In this document: piece after piece, positions 9,208-17,000 of the stretch
Position numbering within the stretch: the first letter of the stretch is position 1
Layout: each line of letters begins with the position of its first letter
Assembly (NCBI GenBank): GCA_002350105.1
Contig: DEDT01000059.1
Span: forward strand, 46,361 to 110,360
Length of the DNA stretch: 64,000 nucleotides
Origin: Selenomonadaceae bacterium UBA2897
GTDB taxonomy: Bacteria > Bacillota > Negativicutes > Selenomonadales > Selenomonadaceae
Direction: 5' to 3'
Made by a program: the position numbers and the translations under genes
Notes under the pieces: model-generated
Told to the model about the DNA's origin: nothing
What the model saw: the letters and a program-made list of their open reading frames with translations, nothing else
Database searches by the model: none

Positions 9208-9249
9208 AAAACGGAGCACTTGCATCTCTTGCTGCGAGCGCTCCGTTTC
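9208..9249. terminator. Terminator between convergent BASS transporter and APC permease
   Basis: ACGGAGC (9211-9217) pairs with GCTCCGT (9240-9246); A-run before and T-run after allow termination in both directions. Confidence 0.7.
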
Positions 9250-9289
9250 TTTGCGTTTTATCGGCAATAATCGTATCTCCGTCAGGCCT

Positions 9290-10708
9290 TTAGCTCAGGC
9301 TCTGCGCGGGTTTGGCATGATTCTCCGGGTGGCGCGAGAGGTACCAGGCCGGGTTCTCCATCGCCATGACCTGCGTCAGGGGCAGGCGGCGGAAGAGGGG
9401 CAGGTGGAGATGGTAGTGGATCCAGTAGACGGCCCAGGCACCAATCAGGGCGAAGAGCGCGAGCGTCAGCGCGAAGATCAGCGTGCGCTGCGCCGGATCC
9501 GTCGAGATGTAGTAGATCATGTAGGCTGTGCCGGCGATGCCGATGACGTGCAGCAGCGGGAAGAACGGCACCCGGAAGCTGCGCGGTACGCTGGCCATCT
9601 TGCGGCGCAGCACGAGCACGTTGAGGTGGCAGACGATATAGGTGACCATCCAGAAAATGGAGGTACAGAGGATGAGGAACGTGACGGCCTCACCGCTGCT
9701 GAGGTTCGTGACCTCGATGAGCATCGTGGCGATACCGAGGAGCCAGATGCTGAGATAGGGCGCGCCGTGGCGGTTCTTCTTCTGGAAGATGGCGGGCAGC
9801 AGGCGGATCTTGGCCATGCCGCAGCAGATTTCCGCTACGCTGCAGATGATGGAGTTCTGCGTACTCACGGCCGCGAAGAGGGCGGCCACGGTCATCCAGA
9901 GCTGGCCCGGCGTGCCGAGGAGGTTCATGGCGTAGAGCAGATGCGGCGAGTCGGCCGCGCCGACCTCCGCCCAGGGCGTGTAGCGCGCGAAGCCGAGCAC
10001 CATGACGCACTGCACGACGCACATGATGCCGAGGGAGAGCAGCATGGCGAGCGGCACGTTGCGCTTCGGATTTTCCATATCCTTGCCCAGCGGCACGATG
10101 AATTCCGAGCCGATGAAGAGCCAGAAGGCCGTGGTCAGCAGCGGCATGATGTCGCCGATGCCCGCACTAAGCACGGCGGGCTGCTCCACCTGCTCGCCCG
10201 TGCCCAGACCCAGCGCACCGATGAGGCCCAGCGCGAAGAGCGATACGACCATGAAGGACGCGATGATCATCTGCAGCCGCGTGGACATCGTGACGCCGCG
10301 CAGGTTGATGGCGATGAGCGCCATGGTGAGCGTCACGCTGTAGAAGGCGGGCGGCAGCCCGTCGCCGAAGAAGCTCGTCATGACGTTGGCGTACATGATG
10401 CCCTCGGCCGGGGCCGCGAAGACGTTGCTGATGAGGTAGCCGCCGATCATCGTGACGATGGTGATGAAGGGGCCAAGCCCCACGAGCGTGTACTGCGCGA
10501 GACCGCCGGTGAGGTTCGGCATGAGCGCATTCAGCTCCGCAATGGAGGCGGAGGAGGTCATGTTGATGAAGCAGGCGAGCACGAGTGCGATGATGAAGGT
10601 CACGCCGACGGTGCTGGCGCCGGTGGCGAGCGGGATAAAGCAGCTCGTCGCGATAATCATGCCGATGCCGGTCGAGACGGCACCGAACAGGCTGATTTTC
10701 TTGGGCAT
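9290..10708 (-). CDS. APC-superfamily amino acid permease
   Basis: 472 residues from the ATG at 10706-10708 (MPKKISLFGA), chosen because AGGAAGG lies 9 nt upstream; an in-frame ATG three codons earlier falls inside the ribosome site. About twelve membrane helices. The first helix region STGIGMIIATSCF matches the substrate-binding G-x-G-x-I loop of the APC fold, and the INMTSSASIAELNALMPNLTGG segment is typical of amino-acid/polyamine permeases. It is divergent from the LuxR-type regulator and near the guanidine/urea operon, so import of a nitrogen-rich substrate is plausible but unproven. A promoter is visible upstream. Confidence 0.85.
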   Translation of the reverse strand: MPKKISLFGAVSTGIGMIIATSCFIPLATGASTVGVTFIIALVLACFINMTSSASIAELNALMPNLTGGLAQYTLVGLGPFITIVTMIGGYLISNVFAAPAEGIMYANVMTSFFGDGLPPAFYSVTLTMALIAINLRGVTMSTRLQMIIASFMVVSLFALGLIGALGLGTGEQVEQPAVLSAGIGDIMPLLTTAFWLFIGSEFIVPLGKDMENPKRNVPLAMLLSLGIMCVVQCVMVLGFARYTPWAEVGAADSPHLLYAMNLLGTPGQLWMTVAALFAAVSTQNSIICSVAEICCGMAKIRLLPAIFQKKNRHGAPYLSIWLLGIATMLIEVTNLSSGEAVTFLILCTSIFWMVTYIVCHLNVLVLRRKMASVPRSFRVPFFPLLHVIGIAGTAYMIYYISTDPAQRTLIFALTLALFALIGAWAVYWIHYHLHLPLFRRLPLTQVMAMENPAWYLSRHPENHAKPAQSLS

Positions 10709-11039
10709 AGGGATCATCCTTCCTGCATGACAAGATAGCGGTGTGATTCGGTATGTGTAGATTATCCTGTAAACCACTGTATTTTACAATGGGATAAAAG
10801 GTCATTCTTTCTGCTATAAAGGTAGCAGGCCTGGAGCGTAAGTAGCAGAAAAGGGGCACTTTCGGTTACGTTTTATCCGATATTAAATTTTGATAGTTGA
10901 TAGACTTTTGTTCCATGCCGTGATAGAATGGTTTACAAAAGAAAGACATAAACCATAAAATCGTACAATGAATGGCAACAAAGGCGTTGTGCAGCATACC
11001 GCTGCATAGCGCCTTTTTCTTTTTATGGAGGCAAGGCAA
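10709..11039. other. Divergent regulatory region between APC permease and LuxR-type regulator
   Basis: 331 bp with no gene. Seen from left to right: promoter for the permease on the minus strand (TTGTAA complement 10784-10789, 17 bp, GATAAT complement 10761-10766); half-sites CTGCTA at 10811-10816 and TAGCAG at 10823-10828 and 10843-10848, with TTTCTGCTA/TAGCAGAAA forming a perfect 9-bp outer inverted repeat (10808-10816, 10843-10851); a possible plus-strand promoter TTTACA/TAAAAT around 10932-10961; and a terminator-like hairpin at 10981-11024 directly before the regulator's ribosome site. Confidence 0.65.
10981..11024 (+). terminator. Terminator-like hairpin abutting the LuxR-type regulator's ribosome site
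   Basis: AAGGCG...GCAGC (10981-10995) pairs with GCTGC...CGCCTT (11001-11015), followed by TTTTTCTTTTT. The T-run ends about three bases before the GGAGG at 11027-11031. A terminator in this position would act as an attenuator for the regulator gene unless antitermination occurs. Confidence 0.65.
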
Positions 11040-11843
11040 ATGTTGAAAGAAACGGAATGGCTGACCATCAATAACGTGCTGCTGGAACTCTACGCGCAGG
11101 AGAACCTCGCGGATCTCGCCCAGAAGCTGCTGCGCGTGACACGCATGCTCATCCCCTACACGAAGGGTTACCTCCTGCTGCATCGCGGCGAGAGCATCGA
11201 TGAGGACAGCAGCTATTTCCTCGGCATGTCCCAGCACGAGATCGATGCGTATCTCCACATTTACTACGACAAGGACTACCTGCATTACTTCAGCGAGATG
11301 ATGTCGGATACGGCCGTCTACCGCGATACGGATATCGTGGAGGAATCCATGCGCCGCAAGACGGAGTTCTACCAGCAGTTCCTGCGACAGGCCGACATCC
11401 CCTTCGGCTGTGGCATCGTCGTCAAGCACGAGGGCAAGGTCTGCGCCGTGTTCAACCTGTTCCGCAGCCAGCAGCTGGGCAATTTCTCCGCGCGCGACAT
11501 CGAAATCCTCAATATATTGAAGAAACACATCGAGAACATGCTCATCCACCTCAGCGCGCCGTTGCAGCAGCCCGATGCCGGCAGCCGCGTGCAGGCCTTT
11601 GCGCGCCGCTATCATCTGACGAGCCGGGAATGCGAGGTGCTGGAGCTTGTGGCCGACGGCCTCTCCAATCAGGAGATCTGTCAGCGCCTCGTCATCAGCA
11701 TTTCCACGGTGAAAAAGCATATCTATAATCTCTACGTCAAGACGCACGTGCGCAGCCGCACGCGTCTCCTGCATCTTTTGATGCACGGACAGTGTCCGAA
11801 AGTAGCAGACGACTCTACCTTCGATGATGCCGAGGCGATATAA
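11040..11843 (+). CDS. LuxR-type helix-turn-helix transcriptional regulator
   Basis: 267 residues from ATG 11040, 8 nt behind GGAGG; an in-frame ATG at 11025 overlaps that site. The C-terminal 60 residues form a LuxR/GerE helix-turn-helix (YHLTSRECEVLELVADGLSN then ISTVKKHIYNLYVK, about 194-245). The N-terminal about 180 residues look like a PAS/GAF-type sensor but I recognise no specific ligand motif and no phosphoacceptor receiver domain. It is upstream of and co-oriented with the carboxylase operon and divergent from a permease, so it probably controls one or both. A TAGCAG half-site at 11803-11808, inside its 3' end, matches those in its own upstream region. Confidence 0.85.
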   Translation: MLKETEWLTINNVLLELYAQENLADLAQKLLRVTRMLIPYTKGYLLLHRGESIDEDSSYFLGMSQHEIDAYLHIYYDKDYLHYFSEMMSDTAVYRDTDIVEESMRRKTEFYQQFLRQADIPFGCGIVVKHEGKVCAVFNLFRSQQLGNFSARDIEILNILKKHIENMLIHLSAPLQQPDAGSRVQAFARRYHLTSRECEVLELVADGLSNQEICQRLVISISTVKKHIYNLYVKTHVRSRTRLLHLLMHGQCPKVADDSTFDDAEAI

Positions 11844-11960
11844 ATCCCCCTTCCGGTGTATAGTGTGAACCTCCCTGATGGATTATAGTACAGATAAACG
11901 ATGCCGATGAGCTGAGCGTTGTTATTCTAAGTACAAAAATCCAAAAGGGAGGCATTTTTT
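11844..11960. other. Leader of the guanidine/urea carboxylase operon
   Basis: 117 bp. A possible -10 TATAGT lies near 11886 but no good -35 pairs with it. The stem AACG/CGTT (about 11897-11921) is short. I looked for ykkC-type guanidine riboswitches (ACGR hairpin loops of the mini-ykkC class, or the larger ykkC-I core) and did not find one. A ribosome site AAAGGGAGG precedes the gene at 11961. Confidence 0.45.
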
Positions 11961-12683
11961 ATGCAGAAGTTGTTTACCAAAGAGTTCCGCCCCGGCGAGA
12001 AATGGTCCGGCCCCATCGGCCGCCACCGCTACCTGCATTTCAAGGCACTGGGCCCCAACGCGAATCTCTCGTTGCTCCTCTATAATTTCCATGATCTCAC
12101 GGAGCGTTACAACATGCCGGATACGCTCAAGGCGCAGTTCACGGCCCACCTCACGGCGGGCAACGTGCTCATGAGCGACAACGGCCGCGTGCTCGCGAGC
12201 ATTGTACAGGACAGTCTCGGCTGGCACGATTCCATCGCTGGCTGGACGACGCGTGACTGGACGGACGAGCAGTACGGCAAGACCTCCTATCAGGAGAACC
12301 GCAACGACTACTTGCGGGCGGGCGATGAGAACTTCAAGGTCGAGCTCGTGCGCAACGGTCTCTCTACCCGCGATCTCGTTCCCTGCGTGAACCTGTTCTC
12401 CAAGGTGTATGTCAACGAGGATGGCAGCATGCACTACGACAGTGACTGGTGCCCGGAAGGCGCGACGGTCACGCTGCGTACGGAGATGGATGTGCTCTTC
12501 ATCGCCTCGAACACGCCGAATCCGCTCGATCCCGCGAAGGAGTATCCGAGCGTACCCATCCAGATGGATGTCTACGAGGCACCGCCGACAGATCTCATGG
12601 ATCCCTGCGTACAGCATCGTCAGGAGAACTACCGTGCCTTTGAGAACACCTGGGATTACTGCAATCTGCTGGGTTTGAAATAA
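11961..12683 (+). CDS. DUF1989 urea-amidolyase-associated protein, probable carboxyguanidine deiminase subunit
   Basis: 240 residues. DUF1989 proteins occur as pairs beside biotin carboxylases annotated for urea. For several bacteria the pair has been shown to be a carboxyguanidine deiminase (CgdA/CgdB) that removes ammonia from carboxyguanidine to give allophanate. Seen: the conserved start 'F-x-P-G-x-K-W-S', the stretch LLLYNFHDLTERYN, the CVNLFSKV segment and a Cys-containing DSDWCPEGATVTL region. It is the first gene of the operon, with the partner subunit 24 bp downstream. Which subunit (A or B) it is cannot be settled by eye. Confidence 0.8.
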   Translation: MQKLFTKEFRPGEKWSGPIGRHRYLHFKALGPNANLSLLLYNFHDLTERYNMPDTLKAQFTAHLTAGNVLMSDNGRVLASIVQDSLGWHDSIAGWTTRDWTDEQYGKTSYQENRNDYLRAGDENFKVELVRNGLSTRDLVPCVNLFSKVYVNEDGSMHYDSDWCPEGATVTLRTEMDVLFIASNTPNPLDPAKEYPSVPIQMDVYEAPPTDLMDPCVQHRQENYRAFENTWDYCNLLGLK

Positions 12684-12707
12684 GCGAGCGTGAAGGAGGA
12701 TATCGCC

Positions 12708-13367
12708 ATGAAAGCAAAATACGGATTGATTGAAAAGGAAAGCAACCTGAAGCCGGAAGATGCCATCTATGATGAGACGATCGGCGCGGGACTCGGTTGG
12801 CTGCATCTGCTGAAGCAGGGCCAGTCCTTTCGCATCGTGGACCTCGAGGGCAACCAGGCCGTCGATACGACCTTCTACGATGCGCACAACACGGAGGACC
12901 ACTACGGTGCCATCCCGACCATCGTCGCACAAAAGAACATCTACCTCACCACGGGCAGCATCCTGCGCGCCGAGTCCGGCAAGCCGCTGCTGAAGATCAC
13001 GGCCGACAAGACGGGCCGTCACGATACGCTGGGCGGCGCCTGCTCCTCGCAGAGCAACACAGTGCGCTACGCCCGCGAGAAACGCTATATGCAGAGCTGC
13101 CGCGACGACTTCATGCTGGCGCTGGCGAATCAGGAGGAGAGCGGCATCAAGAAGCGCGACCTCGCCCCGAACATCAACTTCTTCATGAACGTGCCGGTCA
13201 CGCCGGAAGGCGGGCTGAAGTTCGACGATGGCGTCTCGGCACCGGGCAATTACGTCGAGATGCAGGCCCTCGCCGATGTCTATATCCTCATCAGCAACTG
13301 CCCACAGCTCAACAACCCCTGCAACGCCTACAACCCGACGCCCATCCGCCTGCTGATCTGGGATTGA
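12708..13367 (+). CDS. DUF1989 urea-amidolyase-associated protein, second probable carboxyguanidine deiminase subunit
   Basis: 219 residues from ATG 12708, 8 nt behind AAGGAGG; an upstream GTG at 12690 precedes that site and is rejected. It is paralogous to the preceding protein (same fold, shared 'R-D-L-x-P-x-x-N-x-F' and 'C-x-x-x-N-N-P-C' like segments). Seen: GQSFRIVDLEGNQAVDT, a Cys-rich LGGACSSQSN stretch, and a conserved C-terminus SNCPQLNNPCNAYNPTPIR. In characterised systems both subunits are needed for deiminase activity. The carboxylase that would supply the substrate follows 38 bp downstream. Confidence 0.8.
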   Translation: MKAKYGLIEKESNLKPEDAIYDETIGAGLGWLHLLKQGQSFRIVDLEGNQAVDTTFYDAHNTEDHYGAIPTIVAQKNIYLTTGSILRAESGKPLLKITADKTGRHDTLGGACSSQSNTVRYAREKRYMQSCRDDFMLALANQEESGIKKRDLAPNINFFMNVPVTPEGGLKFDDGVSAPGNYVEMQALADVYILISNCPQLNNPCNAYNPTPIRLLIWD

Positions 13368-13405
13368 GTGCCTGATACTATGTCGACCTGAGAGGAGCAA
13401 CGATT

Positions 13406-16400
13406 ATGTTTAAAAAAGTCTTGATAGCCAACCGCGGGGCCATCGCGACCCGCATCGAGCGCACGCTGCGCCGCATGGACGTGGGCAGTGTCGCCGTCTA
13501 CTCCCAGGCCGACCGGGACAGCCTGCACGTGAGCCAGGCTGATGAGGCCGTCTGCCTCGGTGACGGCCCCGCGAAGGATACGTACCTCGTCATCGACAAG
13601 ATCATCGCGGCCTGCAAAAAGACGGGCGCCGAAGCCGTGCATCCGGGCTACGGCTTCCTCAGCGAGAACACGGACTTCGCACGGGCCTGCGAGGAGAATG
13701 GTATCACCTTCATCGGCCCGACGTCGGCGCAGATCAACCTCTTCGGCCTCAAGCATTCGGCGCGCGCGCTGGCGCAAAAGGCCGGCGTGCCGCTGCTGCC
13801 GGGCACGGGTCTGCTCTCGGGGCTGGAGGAAGCCTGCCGGGAGGCCAGGCGCATCGGCTATCCCGTCATGCTCAAGAGCACGGCGGGCGGTGGCGGCATC
13901 GGCATCCGCATCTGCCAGAGCGAGGATGACCTGCGCCGCGACTACGAGAACGTGCGCCACCTCGCGGAGAGTAACTTCAATGACGCGGGCGTCTTCCTCG
14001 AGAAATACGTGGCGCGGGCGCGGCACGTGGAAGTGCAGATCTTCGGCAACGCGCAGGGTGAGGCCGTGGCCATCGGCGAGCGCGACTGCTCCGTGCAGCG
14101 CCGCAGCCAGAAGGTCGTGGAGGAGTCACCGGCACCGCATCTGAGCGACGCCACGCGGCAGAAGATGTATCAGGCGGCCGTGAGCCTCGCGCATGCGGCA
14201 TCCTATCGCAGCGCGGGCACGGTGGAATTCCTCTACGATGAAACGACGGAGGGGTTCTACTTCCTGGAGGTCAATACGCGCCTGCAGGTCGAGCATGGCA
14301 TCACCGAGGAGGTCATGGGCGTCGACCTCGTGGAGTGGATGGTGCGCGAGGCCGCGGGCGAGCTTACGGATCTTGCGAGCAAGGTCGGCAAGCCGCAGGG
14401 GCACGCCATCGAGGTGCGCGTCTACGCCGAGGACTGCTCGAACAATTTCCGCCCCAGCAGCGGCCGCATCGATGACTGTCATTTCTCGCCGCGGGCACGT
14501 GTCGAGACGTGGCTCAAGCCGCATATTACGGTCTCTACGCTCTACGACCCCATGCTCGCGAAACTCATCGTGCATGAGGATTCGCGTGAGGCGGCCGTAG
14601 CGGCCATGCAGCAGGTGCTGGCGGAGACGAAGATCTACGGCGTCACGACGAACATCGCCTATCTCGCCGCGCTTTTTGCCACGGCGGACTACCAGCAGGG
14701 CAGGCTCTTCACGAAGATGCTCGACAGTTTCCACCCCGAGGAGCCGGCACTGGAGGTGCTCGACGGCGGCATCCAGAGCACGGTGCAGGACGCTAAAGGC
14801 ATGCTCGGCTATTGGACGGTCGGCGTGCCGCCCTGCGGTGCCATGGATGACTACAGCTTCCGCATCGGCAACAGCCTGCTCGGCAATGACCCGGATGCGG
14901 CGGGCATCGAGATGACCATGCGCGGCGGCAGCTACCGCTTCCGTACGGCCGTGACCTTCTGCCTCACGGGTGCCGATATGCAGGCGAAGCTCGACGGCGA
15001 GCCCGTGCCGCCCTACCGCGTAGTGAACGCCGTAGCGGGCAACGTGCTGAAATTGGGTACGGCCAGGGCGGGTATGCGCGCCTACCTGCTCGTGGCGGGT
15101 GGCATCCAGGTGCCGCAGGTCATGGGCAGCTCGTCTACCTTTGTCGACGGCAAATTCGGCGGGCACAATGGCCGCGCGCTGCGCACGGGCGATGTGCTGC
15201 AGCTCGCGAAGCATTGTTGCACGGAGGAATGTGGCACATTCCCCGAGGCATATGCTCCGGCCATTACCGATCATTGGACGCTGGGCGTGCTGCCCGGTCC
15301 GCAGCCGACGCAGGAATACCTGGCACCGGAATACCTGCACACGCTCACGACGGCCGAATACACGGTCAACTACGATAGCGCGCGCACGGGCGTGCGCCTC
15401 AACGGCCCCGTGCCGGAGTGGACGCGCGAGGATGGCGGTGAGGCGGGCCTGCATCCCTCGAACCTGCACGACAACCCCTACGCTGTGGGCACGCTTGACC
15501 TCACGGGCGACCAGTCCATCCTTTTAGGCCCCGACGGCCCGAGCCTCGGCGGCTTCGTCTGCCCCGTGACCCTCGCCAAGGGCGAGATGTGGAAGCTCGG
15601 TCAGCTTCATCCCGGCGATAAGGTGCATTTTCAGTTGCTCACGCTGCCGCAGGCCAAAGCCCTGCGCGAGGCGCAGGAGCGCAACATCGCGCTGGATTTC
15701 ACGGAGGTCTGTCTGCCACAGCCGGCGGCGATCACAGCGGCCGATGCGGTGCTCGCCGCAGGGGAGCACGATGGCGTGCCCTACGACATCCGCCTCGATG
15801 GCGAGGAGAACATCCTCGTCGAGCTCGGCGAGATGAAGCTCGACATTGCGTTGCGCTTCCGCGTGCACATCCTCATGCAGCGCGTGGAGGAGGCGAAGCT
15901 GCCGCTTATCGATATGACGCCGGGTATCCGCTCTTTGCAGGTGCATTTCGACTGCCACCAGACGGATGCCGTGACCGTGGCCAGAGAAGTCGGGAAGCTG
16001 CTCTGCAGCCTCGGCAATATCGACGACATCACGGTGCCCTCACGCGTGGTCTACCTGCCGCTTTCGTGGGATGACCCGCAGACGCAGCTCGCGGCGCGCC
16101 GCTATCAGGAGACGACGCGCCCCGATGCGCCGTGGTGCCCGAGCAACCCTGAGTTCATCCGCCGCATCAACGGCCTGAAGTCGTTGGGTGACGTGCGCGA
16201 CATCGTCTTCCAGGCGGATTACCTCGTTTTGGGACTCGGCGATGTCTATCTGGGCGCACCTGTGGCGACGCCGGTCGATCCGCGTCAGCGCCTCGTCACG
16301 ACGAAGTACAATCCGGCCCGACCCTGGACGCCGGAGAACGCCGTGGGCATCGGCGGCGCTTATCTCTGCGTCTACGGCATGGAGGGCCCTGGCGGCTATC

Positions 16401-16984
16401 AGTTCGTCGGCCGCACCATCCAGATGTGGAACCCGCTGCAGGTGACCAAGGTGTTCCCGGAGGGCAAGCCCTGGCTGCTGAATTTCTTTGACCAGATCCG
16501 CTTCTTCCCCTGCACGGCGGAGGAAATCCTGCAGTACCGCGAGGACTTCCTGCGCGGCGATTATGAGATTACCATCGAGGAGACATCGTTCAATCTGGGC
16601 AAATACAAGGCGTACCTCGCATCGATTGCCGACAGTACGAAGGTGTTCAAGGAACATCAGGAAGCGGCCTTCGCCGCCGAGCGCCAACGCTGGCATGAGC
16701 AGGGACTCGATACCTTCGTCTCGGAGGCACCGGAGCCACCGAAGAACGATGTGGAGCTCAAAGCAGACGAGGACGGTGTCTGCGCCAACGTGCCGGGCAG
16801 CGTCTGGAAGGTCGAGGTGGAGCCAGGACAGCAGGTCAAGGCCGGGGATACGCTCTTCATCCTCGAAAGCATGAAGATGGAGATTCCCATCGAAGCCAGT
16901 GAAGCGGGCACGGTCTCGCGCGTCTTCGTCGAGCCGGGCAGTCCCGTGAATGCGGGCGATCTGCTGGCGGGCGTGCGCGCCTGA
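13406..16984 (+). CDS. Biotin-dependent urea/guanidine carboxylase
   Basis: 1192 residues. It carboxylates urea or, more likely in this context, guanidine, using ATP and bicarbonate. Domains in order: biotin carboxylase (1-450, with ATP-grasp KSTAGGGGIGIRIC and the biotin-carboxylase hallmark EVNTRLQVEHGITE), AHS2/KipA-like (about 475-765, with LLGPDGPSLGGFVCP), AHS1/KipI-like carboxyltransferase half (about 800-1010, with GLGDVYLGAPVATPVDPR and GIGGAYLCVYGMEGPGGYQF), and a C-terminal biotin carrier with ESMKMEI, biotinylated at K1157. Length and order are those of the bacterial stand-alone enzyme. Flanking DUF1989 genes favour guanidine as substrate; that is inference from gene context. A biotin ligase must act on it but is not in the window. 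Confidence 0.88.
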   Translation: MFKKVLIANRGAIATRIERTLRRMDVGSVAVYSQADRDSLHVSQADEAVCLGDGPAKDTYLVIDKIIAACKKTGAEAVHPGYGFLSENTDFARACEENGITFIGPTSAQINLFGLKHSARALAQKAGVPLLPGTGLLSGLEEACREARRIGYPVMLKSTAGGGGIGIRICQSEDDLRRDYENVRHLAESNFNDAGVFLEKYVARARHVEVQIFGNAQGEAVAIGERDCSVQRRSQKVVEESPAPHLSDATRQKMYQAAVSLAHAASYRSAGTVEFLYDETTEGFYFLEVNTRLQVEHGITEEVMGVDLVEWMVREAAGELTDLASKVGKPQGHAIEVRVYAEDCSNNFRPSSGRIDDCHFSPRARVETWLKPHITVSTLYDPMLAKLIVHEDSREAAVAAMQQVLAETKIYGVTTNIAYLAALFATADYQQGRLFTKMLDSFHPEEPALEVLDGGIQSTVQDAKGMLGYWTVGVPPCGAMDDYSFRIGNSLLGNDPDAAGIEMTMRGGSYRFRTAVTFCLTGADMQAKLDGEPVPPYRVVNAVAGNVLKLGTARAGMRAYLLVAGGIQVPQVMGSSSTFVDGKFGGHNGRALRTGDVLQLAKHCCTEECGTFPEAYAPAITDHWTLGVLPGPQPTQEYLAPEYLHTLTTAEYTVNYDSARTGVRLNGPVPEWTREDGGEAGLHPSNLHDNPYAVGTLDLTGDQSILLGPDGPSLGGFVCPVTLAKGEMWKLGQLHPGDKVHFQLLTLPQAKALREAQERNIALDFTEVCLPQPAAITAADAVLAAGEHDGVPYDIRLDGEENILVELGEMKLDIALRFRVHILMQRVEEAKLPLIDMTPGIRSLQVHFDCHQTDAVTVAREVGKLLCSLGNIDDITVPSRVVYLPLSWDDPQTQLAARRYQETTRPDAPWCPSNPEFIRRINGLKSLGDVRDIVFQADYLVLGLGDVYLGAPVATPVDPRQRLVTTKYNPARPWTPENAVGIGGAYLCVYGMEGPGGYQFVGRTIQMWNPLQVTKVFPEGKPWLLNFFDQIRFFPCTAEEILQYREDFLRGDYEITIEETSFNLGKYKAYLASIADSTKVFKEHQEAAFAAERQRWHEQGLDTFVSEAPEPPKNDVELKADEDGVCANVPGSVWKVEVEPGQQVKAGDTLFILESMKMEIPIEASEAGTVSRVFVEPGSPVNAGDLLAGVRA

Positions 16985-17000
16985 GCAGGGAGGAAATGAC

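Noticed and set aside
9251..10738. 495-codon plus-strand frame opposite the APC permease, and similar long frames opposite other GC-rich genes
   Set aside because: Extremely Arg/Glu/His-rich composition and exact antisense placement to a clear permease mark it as a shadow.
11844..11960. Possible ykkC-type guanidine riboswitch before the carboxylase operon
   Set aside because: No ACGR-loop hairpin pair and no ykkC-I core could be found; only weak short stems are present.
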